Shown: positions 31,205 to 42,467 of the stretch, one piece after another
Position numbering within the stretch: position 1 is the first letter of the stretch
Layout of the letters: each line of letters opens with the position of its first letter
NCBI GenBank assembly: GCA_902624765.1
Contig: CACNYO010000004.1
Coordinates: forward strand, 1 to 58,341
Length of the DNA: 58,341 nucleotides
Reading direction: 5' to 3'
Origin: an uncultured SAR86 cluster bacterium
Lineage (GTDB): Bacteria; Pseudomonadota; Gammaproteobacteria; Magnimaribacterales; AG-339-G14
Notes under the pieces: model-generated
Database searches by the model: none
Seen by the model: only the letters and a program-made list of their open reading frames with translations
What the model was told of the DNA's origin: nothing
Position numbers and translations under genes: made by a program

Positions 31205-32809
31205 CTAGAACTGATTCATCGTATTATCTTTTCCGCCTGCTTTAAGTGCTTTGTCTCCAGAGAAATATTCTTTGTGTGTGTCGCCAATTGTAGATCCTGC
31301 TAAATCTTGATGTTTAACAGACGACATATCTCTTCTTATTTCTTGTCTTTGAATACCTTTCACGTAAGCAAGCATTCCTTCATCGCCAAAATATCCTTCA
31401 GTCAAAGTAGCTGTGCCAAGCGCTGTCTCATGATAAGTTGGTAGAGTAATTAAATGATGAAAAATACCTGCTTCTCTGGATGCATCTTTCTGGAATGTTT
31501 GAATAAGTTTGTCAGCCTCTAAAGCGAGCTCAGAATCGTCAAACTTAACATCCATAAGCCCTTTAGGCTCAGTAGTAGGATCAGGATAAGATGATACATC
31601 CTTTCCTGAATCGACCCATTCGTTATAAACTTGTTCTCTGAAAGATAAAGTCCAATTAAATGATGGAGAATTGTTGTATACAAGTTTAGCTTTAGGTTCA
31701 ACTTTTCTTATTGCATTTACCATTTCAGCAATTTGTTGCACATTTGGCTTTTCAGTTTCAATCCATAAAAGGTCAGCGCCGTTTTGTAAGCTAGTTACAC
31801 AGTCAAGAACAACTCTATCGAAGCCAGTACCATCCTTGAATCTGTATAATCCATTAGGTAAACGCACAGGCTTAACTAGGACACCGTTTTGGTGAATTGT
31901 TATATCATTTTCATCCAATTCATCGAGATTTGTTATTTCTTCCGTTTCAAGAAAAGAATTATATTGATCTGCTAAGTCACCTTGTTCCTGCATGACTGGA
32001 ACTTTCTGAGTAAGTCCTGCTCCTAAGGAATCAGTTCTAGCAACTATTAATCCATTTTCAACTCCAAGTTCCAAAAATGCATATCTCACAGCATTTATTT
32101 TGTGTAAAAAATCTTCGTGAGGGACGGTTACTTTTCCGTCTTGATGACCACATTGCTTTTCATCAGAAACTTGATTTTCAATTTGTATGCAACAAGCTCC
32201 TGCTTGAATCATTTTTTTAGCTAGTAAATATGTTGCTTCTTCATTTCCAAATCCAGCATCAATATCCGCAATTATAGGGACTACATGAGTTTCAAAATTA
32301 TTAATTTTAGATATTACTTCTGACTCATCTCCGCCGCTCTCTCTAACTTCGTCTAATTCGTTAAATAAGTGCTGTAATTCAACTGCATCTGCTCTCTTTA
32401 AAAATGTATATATTTCTTTTATTAGGTTCGGAACAGCTAACTTTTCATGCATACTTTGATCGGGAAGGGGTCCAAAATCTGATCTTAATGCGGCAACCAT
32501 CCATCCGCTTAGGTATACATATCTTTTATTAGTGGTTTCTCTAGATTTTTTAATCTCCATCATCATTTGTTGAGCTGTGAATCCATGCCAACATCCTAGA
32601 GACTGGGTATAGACTGATGAATCTCCATCATATTCAGACATATCTTTATGCATGATGTCGGCAGTATATTTAGCAATATCCAAGCCAGTTTTGAACCTAT
32701 TTTGTAAATCCATTCTTGCAGCATTTTCAGCAGAAATATTTTTGTATAAATCTCCACCTTTTGCTATCAATTGCTCAAAATGTTCCACAGTCTTTTTATA
32801 ATCAAGCAT
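31205..32809 (-). CDS. aceA: Isocitrate lyase
   Basis: 'PIIADIDAGFGNEEATYLLAKKMIQAGACCIQIENQVSDEKQCGHQDGKVTVP' (KKCGH-type motif here KQCGH), 534 aa. Confidence 0.95.
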   Translation of the reverse strand: MLDYKKTVEHFEQLIAKGGDLYKNISAENAARMDLQNRFKTGLDIAKYTADIMHKDMSEYDGDSSVYTQSLGCWHGFTAQQMMMEIKKSRETTNKRYVYLSGWMVAALRSDFGPLPDQSMHEKLAVPNLIKEIYTFLKRADAVELQHLFNELDEVRESGGDESEVISKINNFETHVVPIIADIDAGFGNEEATYLLAKKMIQAGACCIQIENQVSDEKQCGHQDGKVTVPHEDFLHKINAVRYAFLELGVENGLIVARTDSLGAGLTQKVPVMQEQGDLADQYNSFLETEEITNLDELDENDITIHQNGVLVKPVRLPNGLYRFKDGTGFDRVVLDCVTSLQNGADLLWIETEKPNVQQIAEMVNAIRKVEPKAKLVYNNSPSFNWTLSFREQVYNEWVDSGKDVSSYPDPTTEPKGLMDVKFDDSELALEADKLIQTFQKDASREAGIFHHLITLPTYHETALGTATLTEGYFGDEGMLAYVKGIQRQEIRRDMSSVKHQDLAGSTIGDTHKEYFSGDKALKAGGKDNTMNQF

Positions 32810-32833
32810 TTACAAACCTCTTTTAATGAATAC

Positions 32834-34198
32834 TTATTTTAATTTTGCTAGATAGCTAGCAAGGCCGATGTATTTTATAGGAGTTAGCTTAAGAAGTTTA
32901 GTTTTATCTTCTTCAGTAATAGGAAGATTTTCTATCAGAGAAAGATAACTATCTTCACTTAATTCATTTCCTCTTGTTAATTTTTTTATGATGTCATAGC
33001 TATTAGAAATTTTATTTTTTCTCATAATTGTTTGTATTGCTTCTGCTAAAACTTCCCAACTTTCTAATAATTCCTCTTTAATTTTAGACTTATTTGGCTC
33101 TAGTTTTTGTAGACCTTTACTTAACGAGTTAAGAGAAATTTCTAAATAAGCAAAACAAAGACCAATATTTCTACTTACTGTTGAATCCGATAAGTCTCTT
33201 TGTAATCTAGATATTTGCATCTTATTTCTGATAGACGGGATAAGACTATTTGATAAAGATAAATTTCCTTCCGCATTTTCAAAATCGATAGGATTTACCT
33301 TATGCGGCATCGTCGAAGAGCCAACTTCATTTGATGAGATTTTTTGTTTTAAATAATCTTTAGATATATAAAGCCAAATATCCTTTGATAAATCTAATAA
33401 AACATTATTTAAATTTTCAATGTTTGATAAAAGGAATACTAGATTATCTTTAGTTTCTATTTGAGATGAAACTAGAGAATATTCAAGATTGAATGAAGAT
33501 ATGAATTTATTCGTTACTTTTGGCCAATTAATTGAAGGGTCCAGAACATGATGCGCGTTAAAATTTCCTACGGCTCCATTAAATTTAGCTGCTTGCTTTG
33601 ATTCACTAATTTTATTTTTATGAAAGTTGATTCTATGTACGAAATTTCTAAATTCTTTTCCCAAAGATGTTGGACTTGCTTTTTGACCATGAGTAAAAGA
33701 AAGCATAGAAATATTAGCCCATTTAACTGCTAATTTATTTAGCACTTTATTGAAGTCTTTTAGGATAGGTATTAAATATTCAGTTCTATATCTCTCTATC
33801 ATCAATGCATAAGAAAGATTATTAATATCCTCAGATGTACAACAGATATGCACAAATTCACTAAGTTTCGATAATCTTAGAGATTTAAGCTGTTTGACTA
33901 TATATATTTCAATGGCTTTTACATCGTGATTAGTTATTTTTTCTATAGATTTAACTTTAGAAGCTTCTTTTAAATCAAAATTAATAAAAATATTCTCAAT
34001 TTTTTTTTGTTGATTATTATTAATTACAGGAAGAAATTTAACGTCTTTTGAATTTAATAAAAATAGTAACCATTTTATTTCAACTTCTACTCTAGTTTTG
34101 ATTAATGCAAATTCAGAAAAATAATTTTCTAGTTTTTTTGTCTTATTTTTATATCTTCCATCAATTGGAGATATTGATAAAAGTGATTCTTTTGTCAT
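32834..34198 (-). CDS. purB: Adenylosuccinate lyase
   Basis: 'LLSISPIDGRYKNKTKKL', 'CCTSEDINNLSYALM', signature 'SSTMPHKVNPIDFENAEGNL'. Start set at MTKESLL, which overlaps the mnmA stop. Confidence 0.95.
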   Translation of the reverse strand: MTKESLLSISPIDGRYKNKTKKLENYFSEFALIKTRVEVEIKWLLFLLNSKDVKFLPVINNNQQKKIENIFINFDLKEASKVKSIEKITNHDVKAIEIYIVKQLKSLRLSKLSEFVHICCTSEDINNLSYALMIERYRTEYLIPILKDFNKVLNKLAVKWANISMLSFTHGQKASPTSLGKEFRNFVHRINFHKNKISESKQAAKFNGAVGNFNAHHVLDPSINWPKVTNKFISSFNLEYSLVSSQIETKDNLVFLLSNIENLNNVLLDLSKDIWLYISKDYLKQKISSNEVGSSTMPHKVNPIDFENAEGNLSLSNSLIPSIRNKMQISRLQRDLSDSTVSRNIGLCFAYLEISLNSLSKGLQKLEPNKSKIKEELLESWEVLAEAIQTIMRKNKISNSYDIIKKLTRGNELSEDSYLSLIENLPITEEDKTKLLKLTPIKYIGLASYLAKLK

Positions 34199-35265
34199 GA
34201 TTTGTAAATTTCTCCACCGCCTAAACAAAGATCATTTTGATAGAAGACAATAGATTGACCTGGAGTTATGGCTCTTTGAGGTTTTTTAAATTCTACACTA
34301 TAGCAATTATCTTTTTTTGAAAGGATACATTCTTGATCATCTTGCCTGTATCTAATTTTAGCTTTTAATTTTATAGATTTTGATAGGTCAGGTTTAAAAA
34401 TCCAATTAATTGAATTAACAGATAATTTTGTTTCAAATAAATTATCATTATCATTTCCTTGTGCAACGATAAGAGTATTTTTTGATAAATTTTTATCTAT
34501 TACATACCATGGTCTTTCATCATAATTCTTTAGACCTCCAATTCCTAAGCCCTGTCTTTGACCTAAAGTATAAAAGGAAAGGCCTCTATGCAACCCAACT
34601 TCCTTACCTTCATCGCAGATAATTTTTCCAGGTTGATCCTTGATATAATTTTCTAAAAAACTTGGAAAAGGTCTCTCTCCTATGAAACAAATTCCAGTAC
34701 TATCTTTTTTTTCAAAAGTAGATAATTCTTTGGATTTTGCAATTTCTCTAACTTCTTTTTTTGTAAGTTCTGAAAGTGGAAACATAGTTTTTTCTAAAAC
34801 TTCTTGATTGATATTGCATAAAAAATAAGTCTGATCTTTAGTTTGATCTTTTGCTTTTGCAAGATAATTCAATCCAGAAATATTTTTTATTTTTGCGTAA
34901 TGACCGGTAGCAATGAAATCAAATTTATTAGCAATTGCATAATTATAGAATTCATTAAATTTAATAAATTGATTACATAAAATATCTGGATTAGGAGTTT
35001 TTCCTTTTTCTAAATCTTTTAAAAATTTTTCAAAAACTTTACTTTTATATTCTTTTGAAAAATTAACATGATGCAATTTGATATTTAATTGATCTGCAAC
35101 TTTTGCAGCATCCATAAAATCTTCTTTAGCAGTGCAAAGAGGAGTACCGTCATCATCTTCCCAATTCTTCATAAATGCACCCTCTACTTGATACCCTTTA
35201 TCTAATAGAAGGGCTGCAGAAACAGAGGAATCTACACCGCCAGACATACCAACAAGCACTTTCAT
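34195..35265 (-). CDS. mnmA: tRNA-specific 2-thiouridylase
   Basis: 'VGMSGGVDSSVSAALLLDKGYQVEGAFMKNWEDD', 'KTPNPDILCNQFIKF', 'STGICFIGERPF'. Confidence 0.96.
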   Translation of the reverse strand: MKVLVGMSGGVDSSVSAALLLDKGYQVEGAFMKNWEDDDGTPLCTAKEDFMDAAKVADQLNIKLHHVNFSKEYKSKVFEKFLKDLEKGKTPNPDILCNQFIKFNEFYNYAIANKFDFIATGHYAKIKNISGLNYLAKAKDQTKDQTYFLCNINQEVLEKTMFPLSELTKKEVREIAKSKELSTFEKKDSTGICFIGERPFPSFLENYIKDQPGKIICDEGKEVGLHRGLSFYTLGQRQGLGIGGLKNYDERPWYVIDKNLSKNTLIVAQGNDNDNLFETKLSVNSINWIFKPDLSKSIKLKAKIRYRQDDQECILSKKDNCYSVEFKKPQRAITPGQSIVFYQNDLCLGGGEIYKS

Positions 35266-35361
35266 TAAGCTATTTTATTAAAAAAATGCAAAAGTCTTAA
35301 ACCTTTATTTTAATGGTACAATCACAATCTAAATTTTTCCCTACCTATAAAAAGATAAGTT

Positions 35362-36633
35362 ATGAGTTTTGAAAAAATAGTAATTCCTTCAGAGGGTGAA
35401 CCTATATCCGTAAATGAAATGGGCAAGTTAAACGTGCCTAATAATCCGATAATTCCTTTTATTGAAGGAGATGGTATTGGTACCGATATTACCCCTGCGA
35501 TGATAAAAGTTATCGATAAGGCTGTAGAAACAGCCTACGGAGACGAAAAAAAGATTTCTTGGATGGAAATCTACTGTGGTGAAAAATCAGTTGAAACTTA
35601 TGGAAACGATACTTGGTTACCCGAAGAGACGATTGACGCCATTAAAGAATATATTGTCGCAATAAAGGGTCCCTTAACCACACCTATTGGAGGAGGAATT
35701 CGATCATTGAATGTTGCTTTGAGGCAAAAATTAGATCTTTACTCTTGTGAAAGACCTATTACTTATTTTGAAGGAGTTCCCAGCCCGGTTATCTATCCAG
35801 AATCTACAGATATGGTAGTTTTTAGAGAAAATTCCGAAGATATCTATGCCGGTATTGAATTTAAAGCCGATTCCGATGAAGCAAAGAAAGTCATAAAGTT
35901 TTTTCAAGAAGAAATGGGAGTTGGTAATATAAGATTTGAAGAGTTTTGTGGTATCGGTGTCAAACCAATTTCCAAGCCCGGTACCGAGAGATTAGTTAGA
36001 AAAGCTATTCAATTCGCTGTAGATAATGATAGATCTTCTGTAACTTTGGTTCATAAAGGCAACATCATGAAATTTACTGAAGGTGCTTTTAAGGAATGGG
36101 GATACGGTGTTGCTAAATCTGAATACGGAGCAGTTTCGCTTGATGGTGGAGAGTGGATGAGTTTTATAAATCCTAAAACCGGAAGGACTATTGTCATTAA
36201 AGACGTTATAGCTGATTCTTTTTTACAACAAATTCTGACAAGACCTGCTGATTACGATGTTATTGCAACAATGAATTTAAATGGAGATTATATTTCTGAT
36301 GCATTAGCAGCAAAAGTGGGTGGGCTTGGTTTGGCTCCTGGAGCTAATGTTGGAGATCACATAGCCTTATTTGAAGCAACTCATGGTACTGCACCAAAAT
36401 ATGCTGGAGAAGATAAAGTTAATCCTTCCTCTTTGATATTGTCAGCAGGGATGATGCTCAATCATATAGGTTGGAAAGAAGCCTCAGATAACGTCATCAA
36501 AGGAATTAGTTGGGCTATAAAAAATAAACTTGTTACATATGATTTAGCTAGATTAATGCAAAATGCTACCAAACTAAAATGTTCTGAATTTGCAGAAGAA
36601 GTATGCAAAGGAATGAAAATGGGGTCTTCTTAA
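35362..36633 (+). CDS. icd: NADP-dependent isocitrate dehydrogenase
   Basis: '[16 protein letters not shown]', '[16 protein letters not shown]', '[23 protein letters not shown]', '[13 protein letters not shown]'. Confidence 0.96.
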   Translation: MSFEKIVIPSEGEPISVNEMGKLNVPNNPIIPFIEGDGIGTDITPAMIKVIDKAVETAYGDEKKISWMEIYCGEKSVETYGNDTWLPEETIDAIKEYIVAIKGPLTTPIGGGIRSLNVALRQKLDLYSCERPITYFEGVPSPVIYPESTDMVVFRENSEDIYAGIEFKADSDEAKKVIKFFQEEMGVGNIRFEEFCGIGVKPISKPGTERLVRKAIQFAVDNDRSSVTLVHKGNIMKFTEGAFKEWGYGVAKSEYGAVSLDGGEWMSFINPKTGRTIVIKDVIADSFLQQILTRPADYDVIATMNLNGDYISDALAAKVGGLGLAPGANVGDHIALFEATHGTAPKYAGEDKVNPSSLILSAGMMLNHIGWKEASDNVIKGISWAIKNKLVTYDLARLMQNATKLKCSEFAEEVCKGMKMGSS

Positions 36634-36646
36634 TAGCATAGATTTA

Positions 36647-37006
36647 ATGTTTTTTGATTTTAGATTAGAGAACAAAAATCCAGAGGAAGAATTTGAAGGC
36701 GACTTGTCAGTCGCCGTTAGACCTTCTGATCCAATAGTAAAAAAACCTTCTTTATATAGAATTCTTTTGTTGAATGACGACTATACGCCCATGGAATTTG
36801 TAGTATATGTGTTACAAAAGTTTTTTAATTATGATCAGGAAAGAGCAACACAAATTATGTTAGCAGTTCACACTCATGGAAAAGGAGTTTGTGGTATCTT
36901 TACGAAAGAAATAGCTGAAACAAAATCAACTCAGATCAATGATTTTGCTCAACAAAATGAACATCCTTTGTTAAGTGAAATTGAACCAGTGGATGACGAA
37001 GATTGA
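36647..37006 (+). CDS. clpS: ATP-dependent Clp protease adaptor
   Basis: '[24 protein letters not shown]', '[21 protein letters not shown]'. Confidence 0.95.
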   Translation: MFFDFRLENKNPEEEFEGDLSVAVRPSDPIVKKPSLYRILLLNDDYTPMEFVVYVLQKFFNYDQERATQIMLAVHTHGKGVCGIFTKEIAETKSTQINDFAQQNEHPLLSEIEPVDDED

Positions 37007-39267
37007 TGTTAGAAAAGAATTTAGAAAATTGTCTTAACAATGCATTTAAGAAAGCGCATAGTTCCAATCATGAATTTGTTACAACAGAGCACTTATTATT
37101 TTGTCTTTTAGATAATAATGAAGCTCTTAAATTACTATCTGCTTGTAATGTTGATATCGAAAAATTAACTTTAGAATTAGATAAATTTTTAAAGGACTCT
37201 ATTCCTGAAAACACAGATTCAAATAAAGATGTTCAAGCTACCCTGAGCTTTCAAAGGGTAATACAAAGAGCAGTGTTTCATGTTCAAAGCACAAAAGGTG
37301 CAGAAGTTACAGGAGCTAACATAATTGTAGCCTTGTTCAGTGAAAAGGAGTCTTACAGCGTTTATTTGTTAAAACAACAAGGTATGACGAGGTTAGATGC
37401 CGTTTCCTACCTCAGTCATGGAGAGGATGAAGAGACTGAAGATTTAGAGCTAGACTATCAGAGTGAGGATGGAGAGGAATCTGAACAAAATGCATTAATC
37501 AAATATGCTACAAATTTAAATCAGGAAGCAGCTGATGGAAACATAGATCCACTGATTGGCAGGTCTAATGAGCTAGAGAGAATTACTCAAATAATTTCAA
37601 GAAGAAGCAAAAATAATCCGCTTTTAGTCGGAGAATCCGGTGTTGGAAAAACAGCTGTTGTGGAGGGCCTTGCAAAAAATATTGTTGAAGGAAATGTCCC
37701 TGAAGTGCTTAAAGACCGTCAGATTTTTTCTCTAGATATGGGAACACTTCTTGCAGGGACAAAATACAGAGGAGACTTTGAAAAAAGATTAAAGTCTATT
37801 CTTAAAGAACTTAAAAAAATTGATGGTTCAATCTTATTCATAGATGAGATACATACTGTTATTGGAGCGGGTGCAACATCTGGAGGCGTAATGGATGCTT
37901 CGAATTTGTTAAAACCTACCTTGGGTAAAGGAAGTTTTACTTTGGTTGGATCAACTACTTATACTGAATATAGAAATATTTTTGAGAAGGATAGAGCATT
38001 ATCAAGAAGATTTCAGAAAGTGGATATTGAAGAGCCATCGCAGGAAGAAACTTTAAAAATTCTTGAGGGTTTAAAATCAAAATTTGAAGATCATCATGAC
38101 CTTAAGTATTCAAAAGAAGCTTTAAAATCGGCAGTTGAATTATCCTCAAAACACATAAATGACAAGTTCCTCCCTGACAAAGCTATAGATGTAGTCGATG
38201 AAGCTGGTGCAAGGTTAAGACTTTTAAAAAATAATAGAAGGAAAACTGTTTCTGAGCTGGATATTCAAAAAGTTATTTCATTGATGGCTAGAATACCGGA
38301 GAAGAGCGTCTCTAAAGATGACAAGGTTTCTTTAGGTAAACTCGAAGAAAACCTTAAGAGAGTCATTTTTGGCCAAGATGATGCTATAGAAAAATTAGTC
38401 AGCTCAATAGTCATGTCTAGGGCAGGGTTAGGTAACGATGAAAAGCCAATCGGAAGTTTTCTATTTGCAGGGCCAACAGGCGTTGGAAAAACAGAATTAT
38501 CAAGACAATTATCTTTGTCTATGGGCGTAGAACTAATTAGATTCGATATGTCTGAATATATGGAGCGACACACTGTTTCAAGATTAATTGGAGCACCTCC
38601 AGGTTATGTTGGTTATGATCAAGGCGGTTTATTGACTGAAGCAGCTGTAAAAAATCCGCATTCAGTAATTTTGCTAGATGAGATTGAAAAAGCACATCCT
38701 GAAGTTTTTAATGTCTTGCTTCAAGTGATGGATCACGGCACATTGACAGACAATAACGGTAGGGTGGCTAGCTTTAAAAATGTTGTTCTTATTATGACAA
38801 CTAATTCGGGTGCACAAGAAATGGCTAGAAATTCTATGGGATTTCAAAAACAAGATAATTCATCAGATGGTGCTGAAGTTATTAAAAAAGCTTTCTCTCC
38901 AGAATTCAGAAATAGACTAGATGCAATAGTTCAATTTGATTCTTTACCTGCAGAAGTAATTCTTACTATTGTGGATAAATTTTTAACTGAAGTGCAGGCA
39001 CAACTTGATGAAAAACAAGTTACTTTAGAAGTGGATGACGAAGCTAGATCTTGGCTTTCAAAAGAGGGATATGATGAAAAAATGGGTGCAAGACCTATGT
39101 ATAGGATAATTCAAGATAAAATCAAGAAACCTTTAGCTGAGGAATTAATTTTCGGTGAACTTTCAAAAAATGGCGGTAGCGTGATCGTTACAGTTGAAGA
39201 AGATGAACTAAAAATAAATCTTAAATCTAGTCCAGAAAAAGAAGAAAAGAAAAAAGAGAAGGTCTAA
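37006..39267 (+). CDS. clpA: ATP-dependent Clp protease ATP-binding subunit ClpA
   Basis: Two AAA modules: '[15 protein letters not shown]', '[14 protein letters not shown]'; '[25 protein letters not shown]'. Start set at ATG 37006. Confidence 0.96.
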   Translation: MLEKNLENCLNNAFKKAHSSNHEFVTTEHLLFCLLDNNEALKLLSACNVDIEKLTLELDKFLKDSIPENTDSNKDVQATLSFQRVIQRAVFHVQSTKGAEVTGANIIVALFSEKESYSVYLLKQQGMTRLDAVSYLSHGEDEETEDLELDYQSEDGEESEQNALIKYATNLNQEAADGNIDPLIGRSNELERITQIISRRSKNNPLLVGESGVGKTAVVEGLAKNIVEGNVPEVLKDRQIFSLDMGTLLAGTKYRGDFEKRLKSILKELKKIDGSILFIDEIHTVIGAGATSGGVMDASNLLKPTLGKGSFTLVGSTTYTEYRNIFEKDRALSRRFQKVDIEEPSQEETLKILEGLKSKFEDHHDLKYSKEALKSAVELSSKHINDKFLPDKAIDVVDEAGARLRLLKNNRRKTVSELDIQKVISLMARIPEKSVSKDDKVSLGKLEENLKRVIFGQDDAIEKLVSSIVMSRAGLGNDEKPIGSFLFAGPTGVGKTELSRQLSLSMGVELIRFDMSEYMERHTVSRLIGAPPGYVGYDQGGLLTEAAVKNPHSVILLDEIEKAHPEVFNVLLQVMDHGTLTDNNGRVASFKNVVLIMTTNSGAQEMARNSMGFQKQDNSSDGAEVIKKAFSPEFRNRLDAIVQFDSLPAEVILTIVDKFLTEVQAQLDEKQVTLEVDDEARSWLSKEGYDEKMGARPMYRIIQDKIKKPLAEELIFGELSKNGGSVIVTVEEDELKINLKSSPEKEEKKKEKV

Positions 39268-39486
39268 TTATTTTCCTCTGTATGTAATCCTGCCTTTACT
39301 TAAATCATAAGGCGTCATTTCAACTTTAACCTTATCCCCAGTAAGAATTCTGATGTAGTTTTTTCTCATTTTTCCTGAAATATGAGCTGTTATCACATGA
39401 TCATTTTCAAGCTTTACTTTAAATGTGGTATTTGGCATGGTGTCAATAACTTCACCTTCCATTTCAATTAAATCTTCTTTTGCCAT
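39268..39486 (-). CDS. infA: Translation initiation factor IF-1
   Basis: '[70 protein letters not shown]'. Confidence 0.97.
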   Translation of the reverse strand: MAKEDLIEMEGEVIDTMPNTTFKVKLENDHVITAHISGKMRKNYIRILTGDKVKVEMTPYDLSKGRITYRGK

Positions 39487-39517
39487 AAAATAAGTCTGTG
39501 TATGACTATTATGCCAG

Positions 39518-39625
39518 ATGAAAAAGGAAGATAAAAAGTTTCATCTTTGGACGTTACTCTCTTCGCTAGGTGTGATTATTATTCTCTTAGCAGTAGTTAG
39601 TTACTATATTGATCTAATTTACTGA
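39518..39625 (+). CDS. Putative 35-aa single-TM small protein
   Basis: Manual translation [35 protein letters not shown]; charged N-terminus then one TM helix; ends 1 nt before the next ATG. Confidence 0.4.
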   Translation: MKKEDKKFHLWTLLSSLGVIIILLAVVSYYIDLIY

Positions 39626-39626
39626 A

Positions 39627-39881
39627 ATGAAAAATCTTAGTGACTCAGACATTTCTAGGGTTATTGAAATGGCCTGGGAGGATAGAACACCTTTTGATGC
39701 AATTGAAGCTCAGTTTTCTCTAAAAGAACAAGAAGTTATAGAGATTATGAGACGAGAAATGAAAGAAAGCAGTTTCAAGATGTGGAGAAAAAGAGTCAAC
39801 GGTAAAAATACGAAGCATTTATCAAAACGTTCTTTTTCTGTAGGAAGGCACAGAGCAAAAATCCAAGGCAAGCCAAGGTAG
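39627..39881 (+). CDS. TIGR03643/DUF2805 family protein
   Basis: 'DISRVIEMAWEDRTPFDAIEAQFSLKEQEVIEIMRREMKESSFKMWRKRV'. Confidence 0.85.
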   Translation: MKNLSDSDISRVIEMAWEDRTPFDAIEAQFSLKEQEVIEIMRREMKESSFKMWRKRVNGKNTKHLSKRSFSVGRHRAKIQGKPR

Positions 39882-40469
39882 TTAAAAATAATTTTTTAAA
39901 TTTTTAAATAAAATAATCTTAATTTCTTTATTTGTTCTTTTAGATATCCCAACAAGTCTTTGCCAAAAAGGAAATGAGAGAGTGTTCAATATAAATTCTT
40001 TTTCTTCCCACTTTTGATTTTTTATTTCAGGAAGAAATTCAAATATATAATTGCTACTTCTTTTATTCCACTCAACGATATTCATCCTTACATCCTTTGA
40101 ATACCATAAATTTTTAACAGTCCAATGATTTACATACTGATATTTTTCATATGTATTGCATGTAAATTCAATAAGTAATTTCAACCTTGAAATAACATCA
40201 ATACTCAAATTAATTTTTGGTTTGGATGATTCAAAGTCCTTCAAAAGCTTATTATGCATTCCGATAATTAAAGAATTCTTATCTTTAAAATGACGGAATA
40301 TAGTACGAGTTCCGATTTTTGCTTCCTTGGCAATTAATTCGTGAGTGATGTTTAAAATACCCTCATTAAGAAGAGAAAATGCGGTGTCTATGATTAATTC
40401 AGACGTTTCTTTGCTTCTTTTTTTTCTACCGTCTATAGATATAACTTCCATATAATTATCTTTTGACAT
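39882..40469 (-). CDS. TetR/AcrR family transcriptional regulator
   Basis: N-terminal HTH 'ELIIDTAFSLLNEGILNITHELIAKEAKIGTRTIFRHFKDKNSLI'. True start may be the internal Met at 40451. Confidence 0.85.
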   Translation of the reverse strand: MSKDNYMEVISIDGRKKRSKETSELIIDTAFSLLNEGILNITHELIAKEAKIGTRTIFRHFKDKNSLIIGMHNKLLKDFESSKPKINLSIDVISRLKLLIEFTCNTYEKYQYVNHWTVKNLWYSKDVRMNIVEWNKRSSNYIFEFLPEIKNQKWEEKEFILNTLSFPFWQRLVGISKRTNKEIKIILFKNLKNYF

Positions 40470-40489
40470 GATCTATGACATATTATAAA
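40463..40489 (+). promoter_or_regulatory. Candidate promoter TTGACA-N15-TATAAA upstream of the GST-led operon
   Basis: TTGACA 40463-40468 and TATAAA 40484-40489; next ATG at 40511; overlaps the annotated tetR start codon. Confidence 0.4.
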
Positions 40490-40510
40490 TTTTTAGAAAG
40501 ATTAACTCAA

Positions 40511-41548
40511 ATGACCGAATCATCCATTAAATTAATAGGTAATCCAGCATCGCCTTACACAAGGAAGATGATTGCATATTTACGATATAAAAGGATTCCA
40601 CATCAGGTTATTTGGGGAGAGGTACCCAGTGTACTAAAAACAATGAATATTGATCCACCAAAACCGATTTTATTACCTGTTTTTCTTCTTCCTAGAGATG
40701 GTCAATTAACTGCGGTAACTGATTCAACACCACTTATTGAAGAATTTGAAATTTCTTATCCAGATAGATCTGTATACCCTCAAGATCCATCTTTAAGATT
40801 TATTAATTATGTCCTCGAAGACTTTGGAGATGAATGGTGTACAAAATATATGTTTCACTATCGATGGCATTACACTGAGGATGCTGACAATGCGGGAACA
40901 CTCTTACCTTTGGGGATTATGAATAATATTTCCGATGATGAGCTTGCATTTTTCAAAGACCATTTTGCAAAAAGACAAATAGATAGATTATGGGTTGTTG
41001 GATCTAATGATGAAACCGCTCCCTTTATTGATCAAAGTTATAAATCGTTTCTTGAGATTTTAGAAAATCATTTAAAAATTCAACCTTATTTATTGGGTCC
41101 AACTCCATCGTCATGTGATTTCGCTGTATACGGACAACTTACTCAACTTGTGGGATTTGATCCAACGCCTCGTAAAATCGCTCATGAATTAGCTCCTAGG
41201 GTAATTGGATGGGTTAGATCACTTGAAGATAGAAGCGGTCTTGAAGTTAAAGAAAGTAAGTTAACACTTTCAGATCTTCCTCAGACAATTCATGACTTAT
41301 TCAAAGAGATGAGTACTTCCTATGTGCCAACGATGATAGCAAATAAAAAAGCAATTGAAGAGGGTGATGATGAATGGGAAATTGATTTAGATAAAGGTAA
41401 ATGGAAACAAAAATCTTTTCCGTATCAAGCAAAATGCTTAACATGGATTAAAGAAGAATATGAGAAACTAGATACTGATAAAAAAGATGAAGTTTTTTCT
41501 TTTTTACAATTAAATCATTGCGAATCATTGGTGGCATCAAATGAATAG
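40511..41548 (+). CDS. Glutathione S-transferase family protein
   Basis: Thioredoxin-like N-terminus 'IKLIGNPASPYTRKMIAYLRYKRIPHQVIWGEVP', 'TPLIEEFE', C-terminal helical domain 'PYLLGPTPSSCDFAVYGQL'. Start set at the internal ATG. Confidence 0.8.
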   Translation: MTESSIKLIGNPASPYTRKMIAYLRYKRIPHQVIWGEVPSVLKTMNIDPPKPILLPVFLLPRDGQLTAVTDSTPLIEEFEISYPDRSVYPQDPSLRFINYVLEDFGDEWCTKYMFHYRWHYTEDADNAGTLLPLGIMNNISDDELAFFKDHFAKRQIDRLWVVGSNDETAPFIDQSYKSFLEILENHLKIQPYLLGPTPSSCDFAVYGQLTQLVGFDPTPRKIAHELAPRVIGWVRSLEDRSGLEVKESKLTLSDLPQTIHDLFKEMSTSYVPTMIANKKAIEEGDDEWEIDLDKGKWKQKSFPYQAKCLTWIKEEYEKLDTDKKDEVFSFLQLNHCESLVASNE

Positions 41549-42464
41549 AATTACAGAAATGTTGGGTTGTAAATATCCAATAATACAAGCTCCTATGGGA
41601 TGGATAGCAAGAAGCAACCTCGCATCAGCTGTATCTAATGCTGGTGCATTTGGCATTATTGAAACTTCATCTGGAGAAGTAGATCAATGCAAGGAAGAAA
41701 TTAAAAAAATGGCTACATTAACCAACAGTCCCTTTGGGGTTAATTTGCCTATTTTATTTTTATCTGACGAGAGCATGCTAGATGTTGTTATAGGTGAAAA
41801 TGTTAAATTTGTTACTACCTCTGCTGGAGATCCAGCTAAATATATACATAAATTGAAAGAGGCAGATATCAAGGTTTTTCATGCTGTACCAAGCCTTGCA
41901 GGAGCCATGAAAGCGGTTGATGCAGGAGTTGATGGTTTGGTTGTAGAGGGGACAGAAGGGGGCGGTTTTAAAAATCCCGAGGAAGTTGGACTTCATGTAT
42001 TAATTCAATCAATCAAGAAGCATACTGATCTACCTATTGTTGCAGCTGGAGGCATTGTAGACGGTAGAGGAATGGCAGCTGCTTTTGCTGCCGGTGCAGA
42101 AGGCATTCAAATGGGTACAAGATTTGTATCATCCTTAGAAAGCCCAGTTCATGATAATTATAAAAACGCGATCATAAATGGTAATGAACAAGGCACATAT
42201 ATTCTTAATAAAAAAGCTAAACCCTGCATAAGAGCATTGAAAACTGATTTTACAGATAAAATTTACGACGATGGTCTAATGGACATGAGTGCGATGTCTG
42301 GAATTAAGAATCTATACTTTGATGGCGATATGAATGCTGCACCTGCATTGGCAGGTCAATCTATAGGATTAATAGAAGAAATAAAACCAGTAGAAACAAT
42401 TATTAATGAGACGATTACAGAGTTTAATGAAATTTGTGATTCTATGGCTTCTATAAAGTTCTAA
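41541..42464 (+). CDS. Nitronate monooxygenase family protein (NMO/FabK-like)
   Basis: 'YPIIQAPMGWIARSNLASAVSNAGAFGIIE', 'PIVAAGGIVDGRGMAAAFAAGAEGIQMGTRFV'. Confidence 0.88.
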   Translation: MNRITEMLGCKYPIIQAPMGWIARSNLASAVSNAGAFGIIETSSGEVDQCKEEIKKMATLTNSPFGVNLPILFLSDESMLDVVIGENVKFVTTSAGDPAKYIHKLKEADIKVFHAVPSLAGAMKAVDAGVDGLVVEGTEGGGFKNPEEVGLHVLIQSIKKHTDLPIVAAGGIVDGRGMAAAFAAGAEGIQMGTRFVSSLESPVHDNYKNAIINGNEQGTYILNKKAKPCIRALKTDFTDKIYDDGLMDMSAMSGIKNLYFDGDMNAAPALAGQSIGLIEEIKPVETIINETITEFNEICDSMASIKF

Positions 42465-42467
42465 AAG

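Noticed and set aside
31519-31701. ORF 60 aa within aceA on the same strand
   Set aside because: Alternative frame inside isocitrate lyase with no start-site support. Same for 52509..52694 within paralog B.
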